DNA of 64,000 nt from assembly GCF_900215145.1 (NCBI RefSeq), contig NZ_OBDO01000013.1, positions 62,001 to 126,000 of the forward strand, in the 5' to 3' direction. Position 1 is the stretch's first letter. Each line of letters starts with the position of its first letter. The translations under genes were made by a program, and so were the position numbers. Source of the stretch: Geodermatophilus sabuli. Its GTDB lineage: Bacteria; Actinomycetota; Actinomycetes; Mycobacteriales; Geodermatophilaceae. Below, in pieces: positions 9,859 through 16,891 of this stretch. The notes below the pieces were generated by a model. The model was given only the letters and a program-made list of their open reading frames with translations, was not told the DNA's origin and did not search any database.

Positions 9859-10944
9859 ATGAGTGCGCCGGCCCTGCACCTGTCCGGTGTCGTGCTCCCC
9901 GAGGGGGAGCACCGCGACCTGTGGGTGCGCGACGGCCGGATCAGCACCGAGCCGGTGCCAGGCGCCGAGACCGTCTGCCGCGGCGGCTGGCTGCTGCCGG
10001 GGCTGGTGGACGCGCACTGCCACGTCGGCATCGGCCGCGGCGGGGTGCTCGTCGAGGACCTCGCCGGGCTGCGCGAGCAGGCGCTGGCCGAGCGGGCGGC
10101 GGGCGTGCTGGCGCTGCGCGACTGCGGCTCCCCGGTCGACACCCGGGCCCTGGACGGCGAGCCCGACCTGCCGCACATCGTCCGCGCCGGCCGGCACCTG
10201 GCCGCGCCGCGCCGGTACATCCCCGGGCTGGCGATCGAGCTGGCGCCGGAGGACCTCGCCGCCGAGGTGCGGGTGCAGGCCCGCCGCGGCGACGGGTGGG
10301 TGAAGCTGGTCGGCGACTGGATCGACCGGGGCGTGGGCGACCTCGCCCCCGAGTGGCCGGCCGACGCGGTCGCCGCCGCGATCGCCGCGGCGCACGAGGA
10401 GGGGGCGCGGGTCACCGCGCACACGTTCGGCACCGACGCGCTGCCCGACCTCATCCGGGCCGGCATCGACTGCATCGAGCACGGCACCGGGTTGACCGAG
10501 GAGCTCATCGGGGAGATGGCCGCCCGCGGCACCGCCGTCGTCCCGACGCTGGTCAACGTCGAGAACTTCCCGGAGTTCGCCCGGGCGGGGGAGGCCAGGT
10601 TCCCCTCGTACGCGAGCACCATGCGGCGGCTGTACGCCTCCTCCGGCGCCGTCGTCCGTGCGGCGTTCGAGGCCGGTGTACCGGTGTTCGCCGGCACCGA
10701 CGCCGGGGGTGGCATCGAGCACGGCCGGATCGCGGAGGAGGTCCGCGCCCTGGCCGACGCCGGGCTCCCGGCCGAGGCGGCGCTGGCCGCGGCCTCCTGG
10801 GCGGCGCGTGACTGGCTGGGGCTGCCGTGCATCGAGGAGGGGGTCCCGGCCGACCTGGTCGTGTACGAGGCCGACCCGCGGGTGGATCTCGACACCCTGG
10901 CCCGCCCGCAGCTGGTCCTCCTGCGGGGCAGGGTGGTGTCCTAA
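9859..10944 (+). CDS. Amidohydrolase-family metal-dependent hydrolase
   Basis: This 361-residue TIM-barrel hydrolase belongs to the imidazolonepropionase/prolidase-like group of amidohydrolases. The first metal motif is DAHCHVGIG. Further ligands are the histidines in TAHTFG and CIEHGTGL and the catalytic aspartate in FAGTDAGGG. The final strands (GVPADLVVYEADP) form the usual small beta-sandwich closure. The substrate cannot be read from sequence. The ATG at 9859 lies ten bases after the ffh stop, so it is probably cotranscribed with ffh. Its 3' end overlaps the convergent histidine kinase by three bases or so. Confidence 0.85.
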   Translation: MSAPALHLSGVVLPEGEHRDLWVRDGRISTEPVPGAETVCRGGWLLPGLVDAHCHVGIGRGGVLVEDLAGLREQALAERAAGVLALRDCGSPVDTRALDGEPDLPHIVRAGRHLAAPRRYIPGLAIELAPEDLAAEVRVQARRGDGWVKLVGDWIDRGVGDLAPEWPADAVAAAIAAAHEEGARVTAHTFGTDALPDLIRAGIDCIEHGTGLTEELIGEMAARGTAVVPTLVNVENFPEFARAGEARFPSYASTMRRLYASSGAVVRAAFEAGVPVFAGTDAGGGIEHGRIAEEVRALADAGLPAEAALAAASWAARDWLGLPCIEEGVPADLVVYEADPRVDLDTLARPQLVLLRGRVVS

Positions 10945-12188
10945 CCCGGCGGGCCCAGCTCCAGGCCGACCGTCGTGCCCGCGGGGGAGGAGCTCACCCG
11001 CATCGCGCCGCCCGAGCCCTCGGCGGTGCGGCGGGCGATGTCCAGACCCAGCCCGGTCGACCCGGCGCCGCTGTGCCCCCGTTCGAGCGCGGACGGTGCC
11101 AAGCCCGGGCCGTCGTCGGCGACCGTCACCACCGCGCCGCCGCCGTCCCGCGCGCGGACGGCGACCTCCAGGCCGGTGCCGTCGGGGGTGTGCGCGAAGA
11201 CGTTGCCGAGCAGCGCGTCGACGGCGGCGCCCAGGTCCGCCGGCGCCACCCGCACGAGCACCGGCTCCGCCGGGAGCCGCACCGCGAGCGGGCGGCGCTC
11301 CTCCTCAACCAGCACCGACCAGAACCGCACCCGCTCGCCCACGACGGCCGCGGCGTCGCAGCCCGCGCCCAGGCCCTCCCGCACGGGGCGCCGGGCCTCG
11401 GAGATCACCTCGTCGATCCCGCGGGTCAGCGCGTCGACGTCGCCGAGCAGCCGTTCGCGGTCGGCCGGGGGCAACGCCTCGACGTCCAGCCGGAGCGCGG
11501 TGAGGGGCGTGCGCAGCCGGTGCGCGAGGTCGGCGGCGGCCTCCCGTTCGGCGACCAGCAGCTCACCGATCCGGCCGGCCAGCCGGTTCACCGCGACCCC
11601 GACCTCGCGCACCTCGTCGGGTCCGGCCGGGGTGACGCGGGCCGACAGGTCGCCGCTGCCGAGCCGGTGCGCCGTCGTCGCCAGGTCCGTGACCGGACGG
11701 GTGAGCGAGCGGGCCAGCAGGTCGGCGACCACGAGGGCCAGCACCAGCAGGACGACGCCCAGACCGCCCAGCACCAGCCAGGTCCGGGGGACGTCGGCAC
11801 GCAGCTCGGCCTCCGGGACGAACACCTCGACCACGGCGGTCCCACCCTGCCGGCGCACCGGCTGCAGCAGGTGGACGCCGTCACCGGTCTCGCGCAGCTC
11901 GGCGCCCGCCGGTGCCGGGTCGTCGCCCAGCACCCCCTCCGGCCCCACCCAGGTGCCGTCGCTCCAGCGCACCGTCACCGCGCGGCCGTCGGTGACCGCG
12001 AGCCCGGCGGCCACCTCCTCGCGCTCGTCGAGACCCACCGCCGGGATGAGCGCCTGCAGCTGGGCCTGAGCGCGGTCCAGGGCCCGCGACTCGGCGGCCC
12101 GCGCGACCAGGGCGGCCGCGGGCAGGAGGAACGCCAGGAGGACGACCGACGTCGTCGCCGCCACCAGCAGGGTGATCCGGCGCCTCAC
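10941..12188 (-). CDS. Two-component sensor histidine kinase
   Basis: This is a 415-residue membrane kinase. Helix one is at about residues 7-29, an extracytoplasmic sensor runs over 30-135, helix two is at 137-157, and a HAMP linker follows (SLTRPVTDLA, RLGSGDLSARV). The dimerisation domain has the phospho-acceptor His223 in LAHRLRTPLTAL. The HATPase domain has an N-box (LLGNVFAHT), DDGPGLAP and GLGLDIARR. It overlaps its response regulator by four bases. The signal is unknown. The secreted protein divergently encoded upstream of the pair is a plausible target or partner. Confidence 0.9.
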   Translation of the reverse strand: MRRRITLLVAATTSVVLLAFLLPAAALVARAAESRALDRAQAQLQALIPAVGLDEREEVAAGLAVTDGRAVTVRWSDGTWVGPEGVLGDDPAPAGAELRETGDGVHLLQPVRRQGGTAVVEVFVPEAELRADVPRTWLVLGGLGVVLLVLALVVADLLARSLTRPVTDLATTAHRLGSGDLSARVTPAGPDEVREVGVAVNRLAGRIGELLVAEREAAADLAHRLRTPLTALRLDVEALPPADRERLLGDVDALTRGIDEVISEARRPVREGLGAGCDAAAVVGERVRFWSVLVEEERRPLAVRLPAEPVLVRVAPADLGAAVDALLGNVFAHTPDGTGLEVAVRARDGGGAVVTVADDGPGLAPSALERGHSGAGSTGLGLDIARRTAEGSGGAMRVSSSPAGTTVGLELGPPG

Positions 12189-12871
12189 GGCTCGGGCTCG
12201 GCCAGACGGACACCGACCCCGCGGACGGTCTGCAGCAGGCGCGGCTCGGCTGCGGACTCACCGAGTTTGCGGCGCAGCCACGACAGGTGGACGTCGACGG
12301 TCTTGTCCGATCCGCCGTAGGGCAGCTGCCACACCTCGGTGAGCAGCTCCCGCTTGGACACCACGGTGCCGGCGCGGACGGCCAGGTAGGCCAGCAGGTC
12401 GAACTCCTTGGGGGCGAGGTCCACCGGTGCGCCGGCGCGCGTGACCCGGCGGCTGCGTGGGTCGACGGTGAGGTCGGCGACCGTCACCGGCTCCGGGCCG
12501 GCGTCGGCTCCCGAGGCGCGCCGCAGCACCGCGCGGATGCGAGCCTCGAGCTGGCCGGCGGAGAACGGCTTGACCACGTAGTCGTCGGCGCCGGTGTCCA
12601 GGGCGGCCACCACGCTGCCGTCGTCGTCGCGAGCGGTGGCGACGATGACCGGCACGGCGGACACCGCGCGCAGCATGCGCAGCAGCTCACCGCCGTCGAG
12701 GTCGGGGAGGCCGAGGTCGAGGACGACGAGGTCAGGGCGCTCGTCGACGGCCAGCTGCAGCCCGGCCAGCGCGGTGGCGGCGGAGGTGACGGCATGACCG
12801 CGCTCGCGCAGCGCCCGGATCAGGGCGGTGCGGATCCGCTCGTCGTCCTCCACGACCAGGAGCTGGGCCAC
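12185..12871 (-). CDS. OmpR/PhoB-family response regulator
   Basis: This 228-residue DNA-binding response regulator is the partner of the adjacent kinase. The receiver has the acidic pair Asp9-Asp10, phospho-acceptor Asp52 (VLDLGLPDLDG), Thr79 and Lys101 (VKPFSAGQLEAR). The C-terminal winged helix shows LAPKEFDLLAYL, TVSKRELLTEVW and the DNA-recognition segment TVDVHLSWLRRKLG. The GTG start at 12871 has no Shine-Dalgarno sequence, but a TAGCGT hexamer lies six bases upstream, which suggests a leaderless transcript. It is transcribed divergently from the secreted protein gene at 12996. Confidence 0.93.
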   Translation of the reverse strand: MAQLLVVEDDERIRTALIRALRERGHAVTSAATALAGLQLAVDERPDLVVLDLGLPDLDGGELLRMLRAVSAVPVIVATARDDDGSVVAALDTGADDYVVKPFSAGQLEARIRAVLRRASGADAGPEPVTVADLTVDPRSRRVTRAGAPVDLAPKEFDLLAYLAVRAGTVVSKRELLTEVWQLPYGGSDKTVDVHLSWLRRKLGESAAEPRLLQTVRGVGVRLAEPEP

Positions 12872-12877
12872 GGCGGG

Positions 12878-12883
12878 ACGCTA
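12878..12883 (-). promoter_or_regulatory. Probable -10 element giving a leaderless response-regulator mRNA
   Basis: On the minus strand TAGCGT lies exactly six bases before the GTG of the response regulator, and no purine-rich ribosome site intervenes. This is the spacing expected when the transcript starts at the start codon. Confidence 0.45.
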
Positions 12884-12995
12884 ACGCCCCTCGGGCGGGT
12901 TCCGATGCCTCCCCAACCCAGGGGGATGAGATCCGGTGCCGCCCTTGTCACGCTCTTGGGGTGGCCTTAACCGACCCGGCGACAGAGTCCTCGCC

Positions 12996-13664
12996 ATGAA
13001 GCGAACTGTGGCATTCGGAGCACTCTGGACCGCGTCGGCGGCTGCGGCCGTCGGGCTGGGCTTCCTCGCCGTCTCCTTCGTGGACGCCGACCGGACACCG
13101 CTCACCCAGCCGGTCGCCGCCACCGGGTCGGCGGCGACCACCCCCTCCGCGCCCAGCACGGAGGGCGACACCTCGACCGTCCCGGTCCCCGTCCCCGAAC
13201 CGCCGGTCACGGCACCGGCGTCCGGGGAGTACGTCACCGTCGGCGGCACGATCTACGCCTCCTGCGAGGGAGGGGTGCTGCAGATCGCCGCCGCGCCGGC
13301 CGCGGGGTGGTGGCTCGACGACCAGGACCACGGCGGTGAGGTGGAGTTCGAGAGCCCCAGCCAGAAGGTGGAGGTGCACGTCGGGTGCGCCGACGGCACC
13401 CCGTCGTTCTTCGACGAGGGCGTGCGGGCCGACGAGAACAAGCCGGAGGACTCCAGCTCCGCGGCGCCGGCGTCGGTCACCCCCGGCGTCCCTGATCCGG
13501 TCATCCCCGGTGCGGGGGTGGACGACTCCGCCGGTCGCGTCGGCGGCGGTCACGGCTCCGACGACCCGCCCGGTGACGACTCCGCCGGTCGCGTCGGCGG
13601 CGGTCACGGCTCCGACGACGGCCCCGGAGACGACCGCGGTCGGGGCCGCGGCAGCGACGACTGA
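12996..13664 (+). CDS. Secreted or membrane-anchored low-complexity protein
   Basis: This 222-residue protein starts at ATG 12996 with a basic N-terminus and a hydrophobic segment (ALWTASAAAAVGLGFLAV), a signal peptide or anchor. A Ser/Thr/Pro-rich linker follows. A compact central region has two cysteines (YASCEGGVLQIAAAPAAGWWLDD and HVGCADGT) that could form a disulfide. The acidic, glycine-rich tail contains two identical 15-residue repeats (starting DDSAGRVGGG). I recognise no enzyme family. It is divergent from the two-component system and followed by a strong terminator. Confidence 0.75.
   Translation: MKRTVAFGALWTASAAAAVGLGFLAVSFVDADRTPLTQPVAATGSAATTPSAPSTEGDTSTVPVPVPEPPVTAPASGEYVTVGGTIYASCEGGVLQIAAAPAAGWWLDDQDHGGEVEFESPSQKVEVHVGCADGTPSFFDEGVRADENKPEDSSSAAPASVTPGVPDPVIPGAGVDDSAGRVGGGHGSDDPPGDDSAGRVGGGHGSDDGPGDDRGRGRGSDD
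13521..13619 (+). repeat. Tandem 45-bp identical repeats, period 54 bp, inside the secreted protein gene
   Basis: Positions 13521-13565 and 13575-13619 are identical over 45 bases, separated by nine bases. They encode the same 15 residues twice. Identity at every third position implies a recent duplication rather than selection on the protein. Confidence 0.85.
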
Positions 13665-13685
13665 CCACCCTGCATCCCCCTGGCC

Positions 13686-13725
13686 CACCGCCGGGCTCGG
13701 TCCCCCCGTGCCGAGCCCGGCGGTG
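13686..13725 (+). terminator. Strong hairpin after the secreted protein gene
   Basis: A perfect 15-bp stem (13686-13700 with 13711-13725) and a 10-base loop begin 21 bases after the stop and are followed by CTCTGTT. Confidence 0.75.
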
Positions 13726-13750
13726 CTCTGTTCCCGTCGTCCTCGGGGAC

Positions 13751-13922
13751 GGCTCAACGGGGCCACGGGAGGGCGCCCGGCGGTGGTGGTGGGGGCTCGA
13801 CACCACTCCGGGAGGGCACCTGGCGGCGGTGCGGGTCGCTGTGAGCGGGGGCCGGAGGCTCCCCGAGCAGGGACGGGTGGTGGGGGCTCGACGGGGCCGC
13901 GGGAGGGCGCCTGGCCGCGGTG
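13751..13922. repeat. Three imperfect 38-bp repeats in the spacer before proS
   Basis: Copies begin at 13751, 13794 and 13885, each starting GGCTC(A/G)AC and ending near CTGG(C)CGCGGTG, with CGGGAGGGC(G/A)CC in the middle. Copies two and three are also preceded by GGTGGTGGGG. No ORF in this spacer looks coding. Its role is unknown. Confidence 0.5.
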
Positions 13923-13948
13923 TCGGCCGGTAGGCCGACAATGTCGGA

Positions 13949-15697
13949 GTGCTGTTGCGGATGTCCTCCCTGTTCCTGCGCACCCTGCGCGACGACCCGG
14001 CCGACGCGGAGGTGCCGAGCCACCGCCTCCTGGTGCGGGCCGGCTACATCCGGCGCGCGGCCCCCGGCGGCTTCACCTGGCTGCCGCTGGGCTACCGGGT
14101 CTTCCGCAACGTCGAGCGCGTCGTCCGCGAGGAGATGGACGCGATGGGCGGGCAGGAGGTGCACTTCCCGGCGCTGCTGCCGCGTGAGCCCTACGAGGCC
14201 ACGGGCCGCTGGACGGAGTACGGCGACAACCTGTTCCGGCTCAAGGACCGCCGCGGCGTCGACCACCTGCTCGGCCCGACGCACGAGGAGATGTTCACGC
14301 TCCTGGTGAAGGACCTGTACTCGTCCTACAAGGACCTCCCGCTGTCGCTGTACCAGATCCAGACCAAGTACCGGGACGAGGCGCGGCCGCGGGCGGGGCT
14401 GCTGCGCGGCCGCGAGTTCACGATGAAGGACAGCTACTCCTTCGACGTCGACGACGCCGGCCTGGACAAGTCCTACGCCGCCCACCGCGACGCCTACATC
14501 AGGATCTTCGACCGGCTGGGGCTGGAGTACGTGATCGTCTCCGCGATGTCGGGGGCGATGGGCGGCTCGAAGAGCGAGGAGTTCCTCCACCCGGCCGAGA
14601 TCGGTGAGGACACCTTCGTCCGCTCGGCCGGTGGCTACGCCGCCAACGTCGAGGCGGTCTCCACCGTCGTCCCCGACGCCATCCCGCTGGACGGGCTGCC
14701 GGCGGCCCACGTCGAGGACACCCCGGACACCCCGACCATCGAGACGCTCGTGGCGGTGGCGCAGCAACTGTTCCCCGACGCCGGGTACACGGCCGCTGCG
14801 ACGCTGAAGAACGTCGTCGTCACGCTCGTGCACCCCGACGGGACGCGCGAGCCGCTGGTGATCGGCATCCCCGGCGACCGCGAGGTCGACGCCAAGCGGC
14901 TCGAGGCGCAGGTCGCCCCGGCCGAGGTGGAGCCGTTCACCGACTTCGAGCGTCACCCGCTGCTGGTCAAGGGCTACATCGGCCCGCAGGTGCTGGGCGC
15001 GGACAGCGAGTCCGGCATCCGCTACCTCGTCGACCCGCGCGTGGTCCCGGGCTCCCGCTGGATCACCGGCGCCAACGAGGCCGGCAAGCACGTGTTCGAC
15101 CTCGTCGCCGGCCGCGACTTCACCTGGGACGGCGTCGTCGAGGCCGCGGAGGTCCTGCCCGGGGATCCCGCACCGGACGGCTCCGGGCCCCTGGAACTGG
15201 CCCGCGGCGTGGAGATCGGCCACATCTTCCAGCTCGGCCGCAAGTACGCCGAGGCGCTGGACCTCAAGGTGCTCGACGAGAACGGCAAGCTCGTCACCGT
15301 CACGATGGGCTCCTACGGCATCGGCGTCTCCCGGGCGGTGGCCGCGATCGCCGAGTCCACCCACGACGAGCTGGGTCTGGTCTGGCCGCGGGAGATCGCC
15401 CCGGCTGACGTGCACGTCGTGGCCACCGGCAAGGACGCCGCGGTGTTCGAGGCGGCCGAGGCACTGGCCACCTCGCTGGTCGAGGCCGGGCTGACCGTGC
15501 TCTACGACGACCGGCCGAAGGTGTCACCCGGGGTGAAGTTCAAGGACGCCGAGCTGCTCGGGATGCCGATGATCGTCACCGTCGGACGGGGGCTGGCCGA
15601 CGGCGTGGTGGAGCTGCGCGACCGGGCGACCGGCGAGCGCGAGGAGGTCCCGGTCGCCGACGCGCCCGCCCGCGTGCTGGCCGCCGTCCGCGCCTGA
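13949..15697 (+). CDS. proS: Prolyl-tRNA synthetase
   Basis: ProRS charges tRNA-Pro. The 582-residue length and domain order fit the bacterial type: a class II catalytic core with motif 1 near [17 protein letters not shown], motif 2 in [19 protein letters not shown] and motif 3 in [16 protein letters not shown]. An editing (INS) domain lies between motifs 2 and 3, and an anticodon-binding domain is at the C-terminus ([18 protein letters not shown]). GTG 13949 is chosen; ATG 13961 would drop four residues. In relatives proS usually sits near ispG and nusA; here it lies between ffh and rpsP, apparently relocated. Confidence 0.95.
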   Translation: MLLRMSSLFLRTLRDDPADAEVPSHRLLVRAGYIRRAAPGGFTWLPLGYRVFRNVERVVREEMDAMGGQEVHFPALLPREPYEATGRWTEYGDNLFRLKDRRGVDHLLGPTHEEMFTLLVKDLYSSYKDLPLSLYQIQTKYRDEARPRAGLLRGREFTMKDSYSFDVDDAGLDKSYAAHRDAYIRIFDRLGLEYVIVSAMSGAMGGSKSEEFLHPAEIGEDTFVRSAGGYAANVEAVSTVVPDAIPLDGLPAAHVEDTPDTPTIETLVAVAQQLFPDAGYTAAATLKNVVVTLVHPDGTREPLVIGIPGDREVDAKRLEAQVAPAEVEPFTDFERHPLLVKGYIGPQVLGADSESGIRYLVDPRVVPGSRWITGANEAGKHVFDLVAGRDFTWDGVVEAAEVLPGDPAPDGSGPLELARGVEIGHIFQLGRKYAEALDLKVLDENGKLVTVTMGSYGIGVSRAVAAIAESTHDELGLVWPREIAPADVHVVATGKDAAVFEAAEALATSLVEAGLTVLYDDRPKVSPGVKFKDAELLGMPMIVTVGRGLADGVVELRDRATGEREEVPVADAPARVLAAVRA

Positions 15698-15701
15698 CCG
15701 C

Positions 15702-16646
15702 TCAGCCGCCAGGGGCGCGCGCCCGGTACCGGGACGGCGGCACCCCGTAGGCGGCCCGGAAGGCGCGCGCGAAGACCGAGGGGTCGGCGAAGCCGCAGCG
15801 GTGCGCGAGTGCGGTGAGTGACAGCTCCCACGCACCGCTGCGGGCCAGTTCCTCCTGGGCCCGTTCCAGGCGCCGTCGCCGGACGTAACGGGCCACGGTG
15901 TCCTGCTGGCCGGCGAACAGGCGGTGCAGTTGACGGACCGAGACGAAGTGGGCCGCCGCGATCGACCGCGGGTCGAGGCCGGGATCGGCCAGGTGCTCCT
16001 CCACGTGCGCCCGGACGGCCGCGAGCAGGTCCCGGTCCGATCGCGTCGTCGCGGCCGGCGTCGGCTGCCCGCCGGCGGCCGTGGTGACCAGGCCGAGGAG
16101 CTCCCCGGCGAGCCGGTCGCCCGGGTCGGGTCCTCCGGCGTCGTCGCTGCGCACCAGGTCGGTCAGCATGCGGCCGAGCACGCCGGTCAGCCCGTGCCGG
16201 CCGTCCAGTCGCCGGGCCGTCAGCGCGTCCGCGGGTGCCGCCGGGTCCGGCCGGCACCACGTGAGGACCAGCAGTGACCAGGCCGGGGACCCGGGCGCGG
16301 CCCGCAGCTCCCAGGAGAACGGGCGGTCGGTGACGTAGACGGCGTAGTCGCCGGGGCCCAGCCGGCAGTCGCGCCCGTCCTGCTGCAGCCGGGCCACGCC
16401 CTGCTCGACGATCCCCACCTGCACGAAGTGCCGCCGGTCGGTCCGCGCCAGGCCCGCGGTCCGGCGGGCCAGCTGGTCCACCGACCGCACCGACGACAGC
16501 TGCAGCGACCCCACGGCCCGGCTGCACACCTCGCCGACGAGGGGGCCGCCGGCGGCGGGGGAGACGTCGAGGTCCACGAAGTGCTCGCCCAGCAGGTCCC
16601 GCCAGGACCGGTCCCCGGCGGCACGGGTGGTCGTCGGTGTCGGCAT
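15702..16646 (-). CDS. AraC-family transcriptional regulator
   Basis: This 314-residue regulator has an N-terminal ligand-binding domain of the AraC_binding_2 type (about 20-190, with QVGIVEQGVARLQQDGRDC and GDYAVYVTDRPF). The C-terminal double helix-turn-helix occupies about 210-310. The recognition regions are PRSIAAAHFVSVRQLHRLF and ALAHRCGFADPSVFARAFRAAYG, with the closing PSRYR. It is divergent from the molybdopterin oxidoreductase gene with a 245-base spacer. That spacer contains a 21-base-phased direct repeat suited to an AraC dimer, so control of the oxidoreductase is likely. The effector is unknown. Confidence 0.88.
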   Translation of the reverse strand: MPTPTTTRAAGDRSWRDLLGEHFVDLDVSPAAGGPLVGEVCSRAVGSLQLSSVRSVDQLARRTAGLARTDRRHFVQVGIVEQGVARLQQDGRDCRLGPGDYAVYVTDRPFSWELRAAPGSPAWSLLVLTWCRPDPAAPADALTARRLDGRHGLTGVLGRMLTDLVRSDDAGGPDPGDRLAGELLGLVTTAAGGQPTPAATTRSDRDLLAAVRAHVEEHLADPGLDPRSIAAAHFVSVRQLHRLFAGQQDTVARYVRRRRLERAQEELARSGAWELSLTALAHRCGFADPSVFARAFRAAYGVPPSRYRARAPGG

Positions 16647-16791
16647 GGGGCCTCGCTGAGGGTCGGCCGCGCGGGCCCGCGCGGCACCGGTGCGGACCGG
16701 GCGGGCGACGGTCCGGGGGCGAGGCTGCCACGCCCGGCGGTACGGGGGAAGGAGTGAGAGCGACCGGCCCGCGTCCGGATCCGGCGCTGGA

Positions 16792-16819
16792 CGTCGGGAT
16801 CCTGGCGCGCAGCGTCGGG
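16792..16819 (+). promoter_or_regulatory. 21-bp-phased direct repeat, possible AraC-type operator
   Basis: CGTCGGG occurs at 16792-16798 and 16813-16819 on the same strand, exactly 21 bases apart, and each is followed by (A)TCC. Two helical turns is the usual spacing of AraC-family half-sites. The site lies in the divergent spacer, 73-100 bases before the oxidoreductase start. Confidence 0.35.
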
Positions 16820-16891
16820 TCCGTGCCCCGCCGGCGCGCCACGATCGGCCGACCGGGGCCGGCGCGGACCGGCCCGGCGAGGAGGGCTCCC

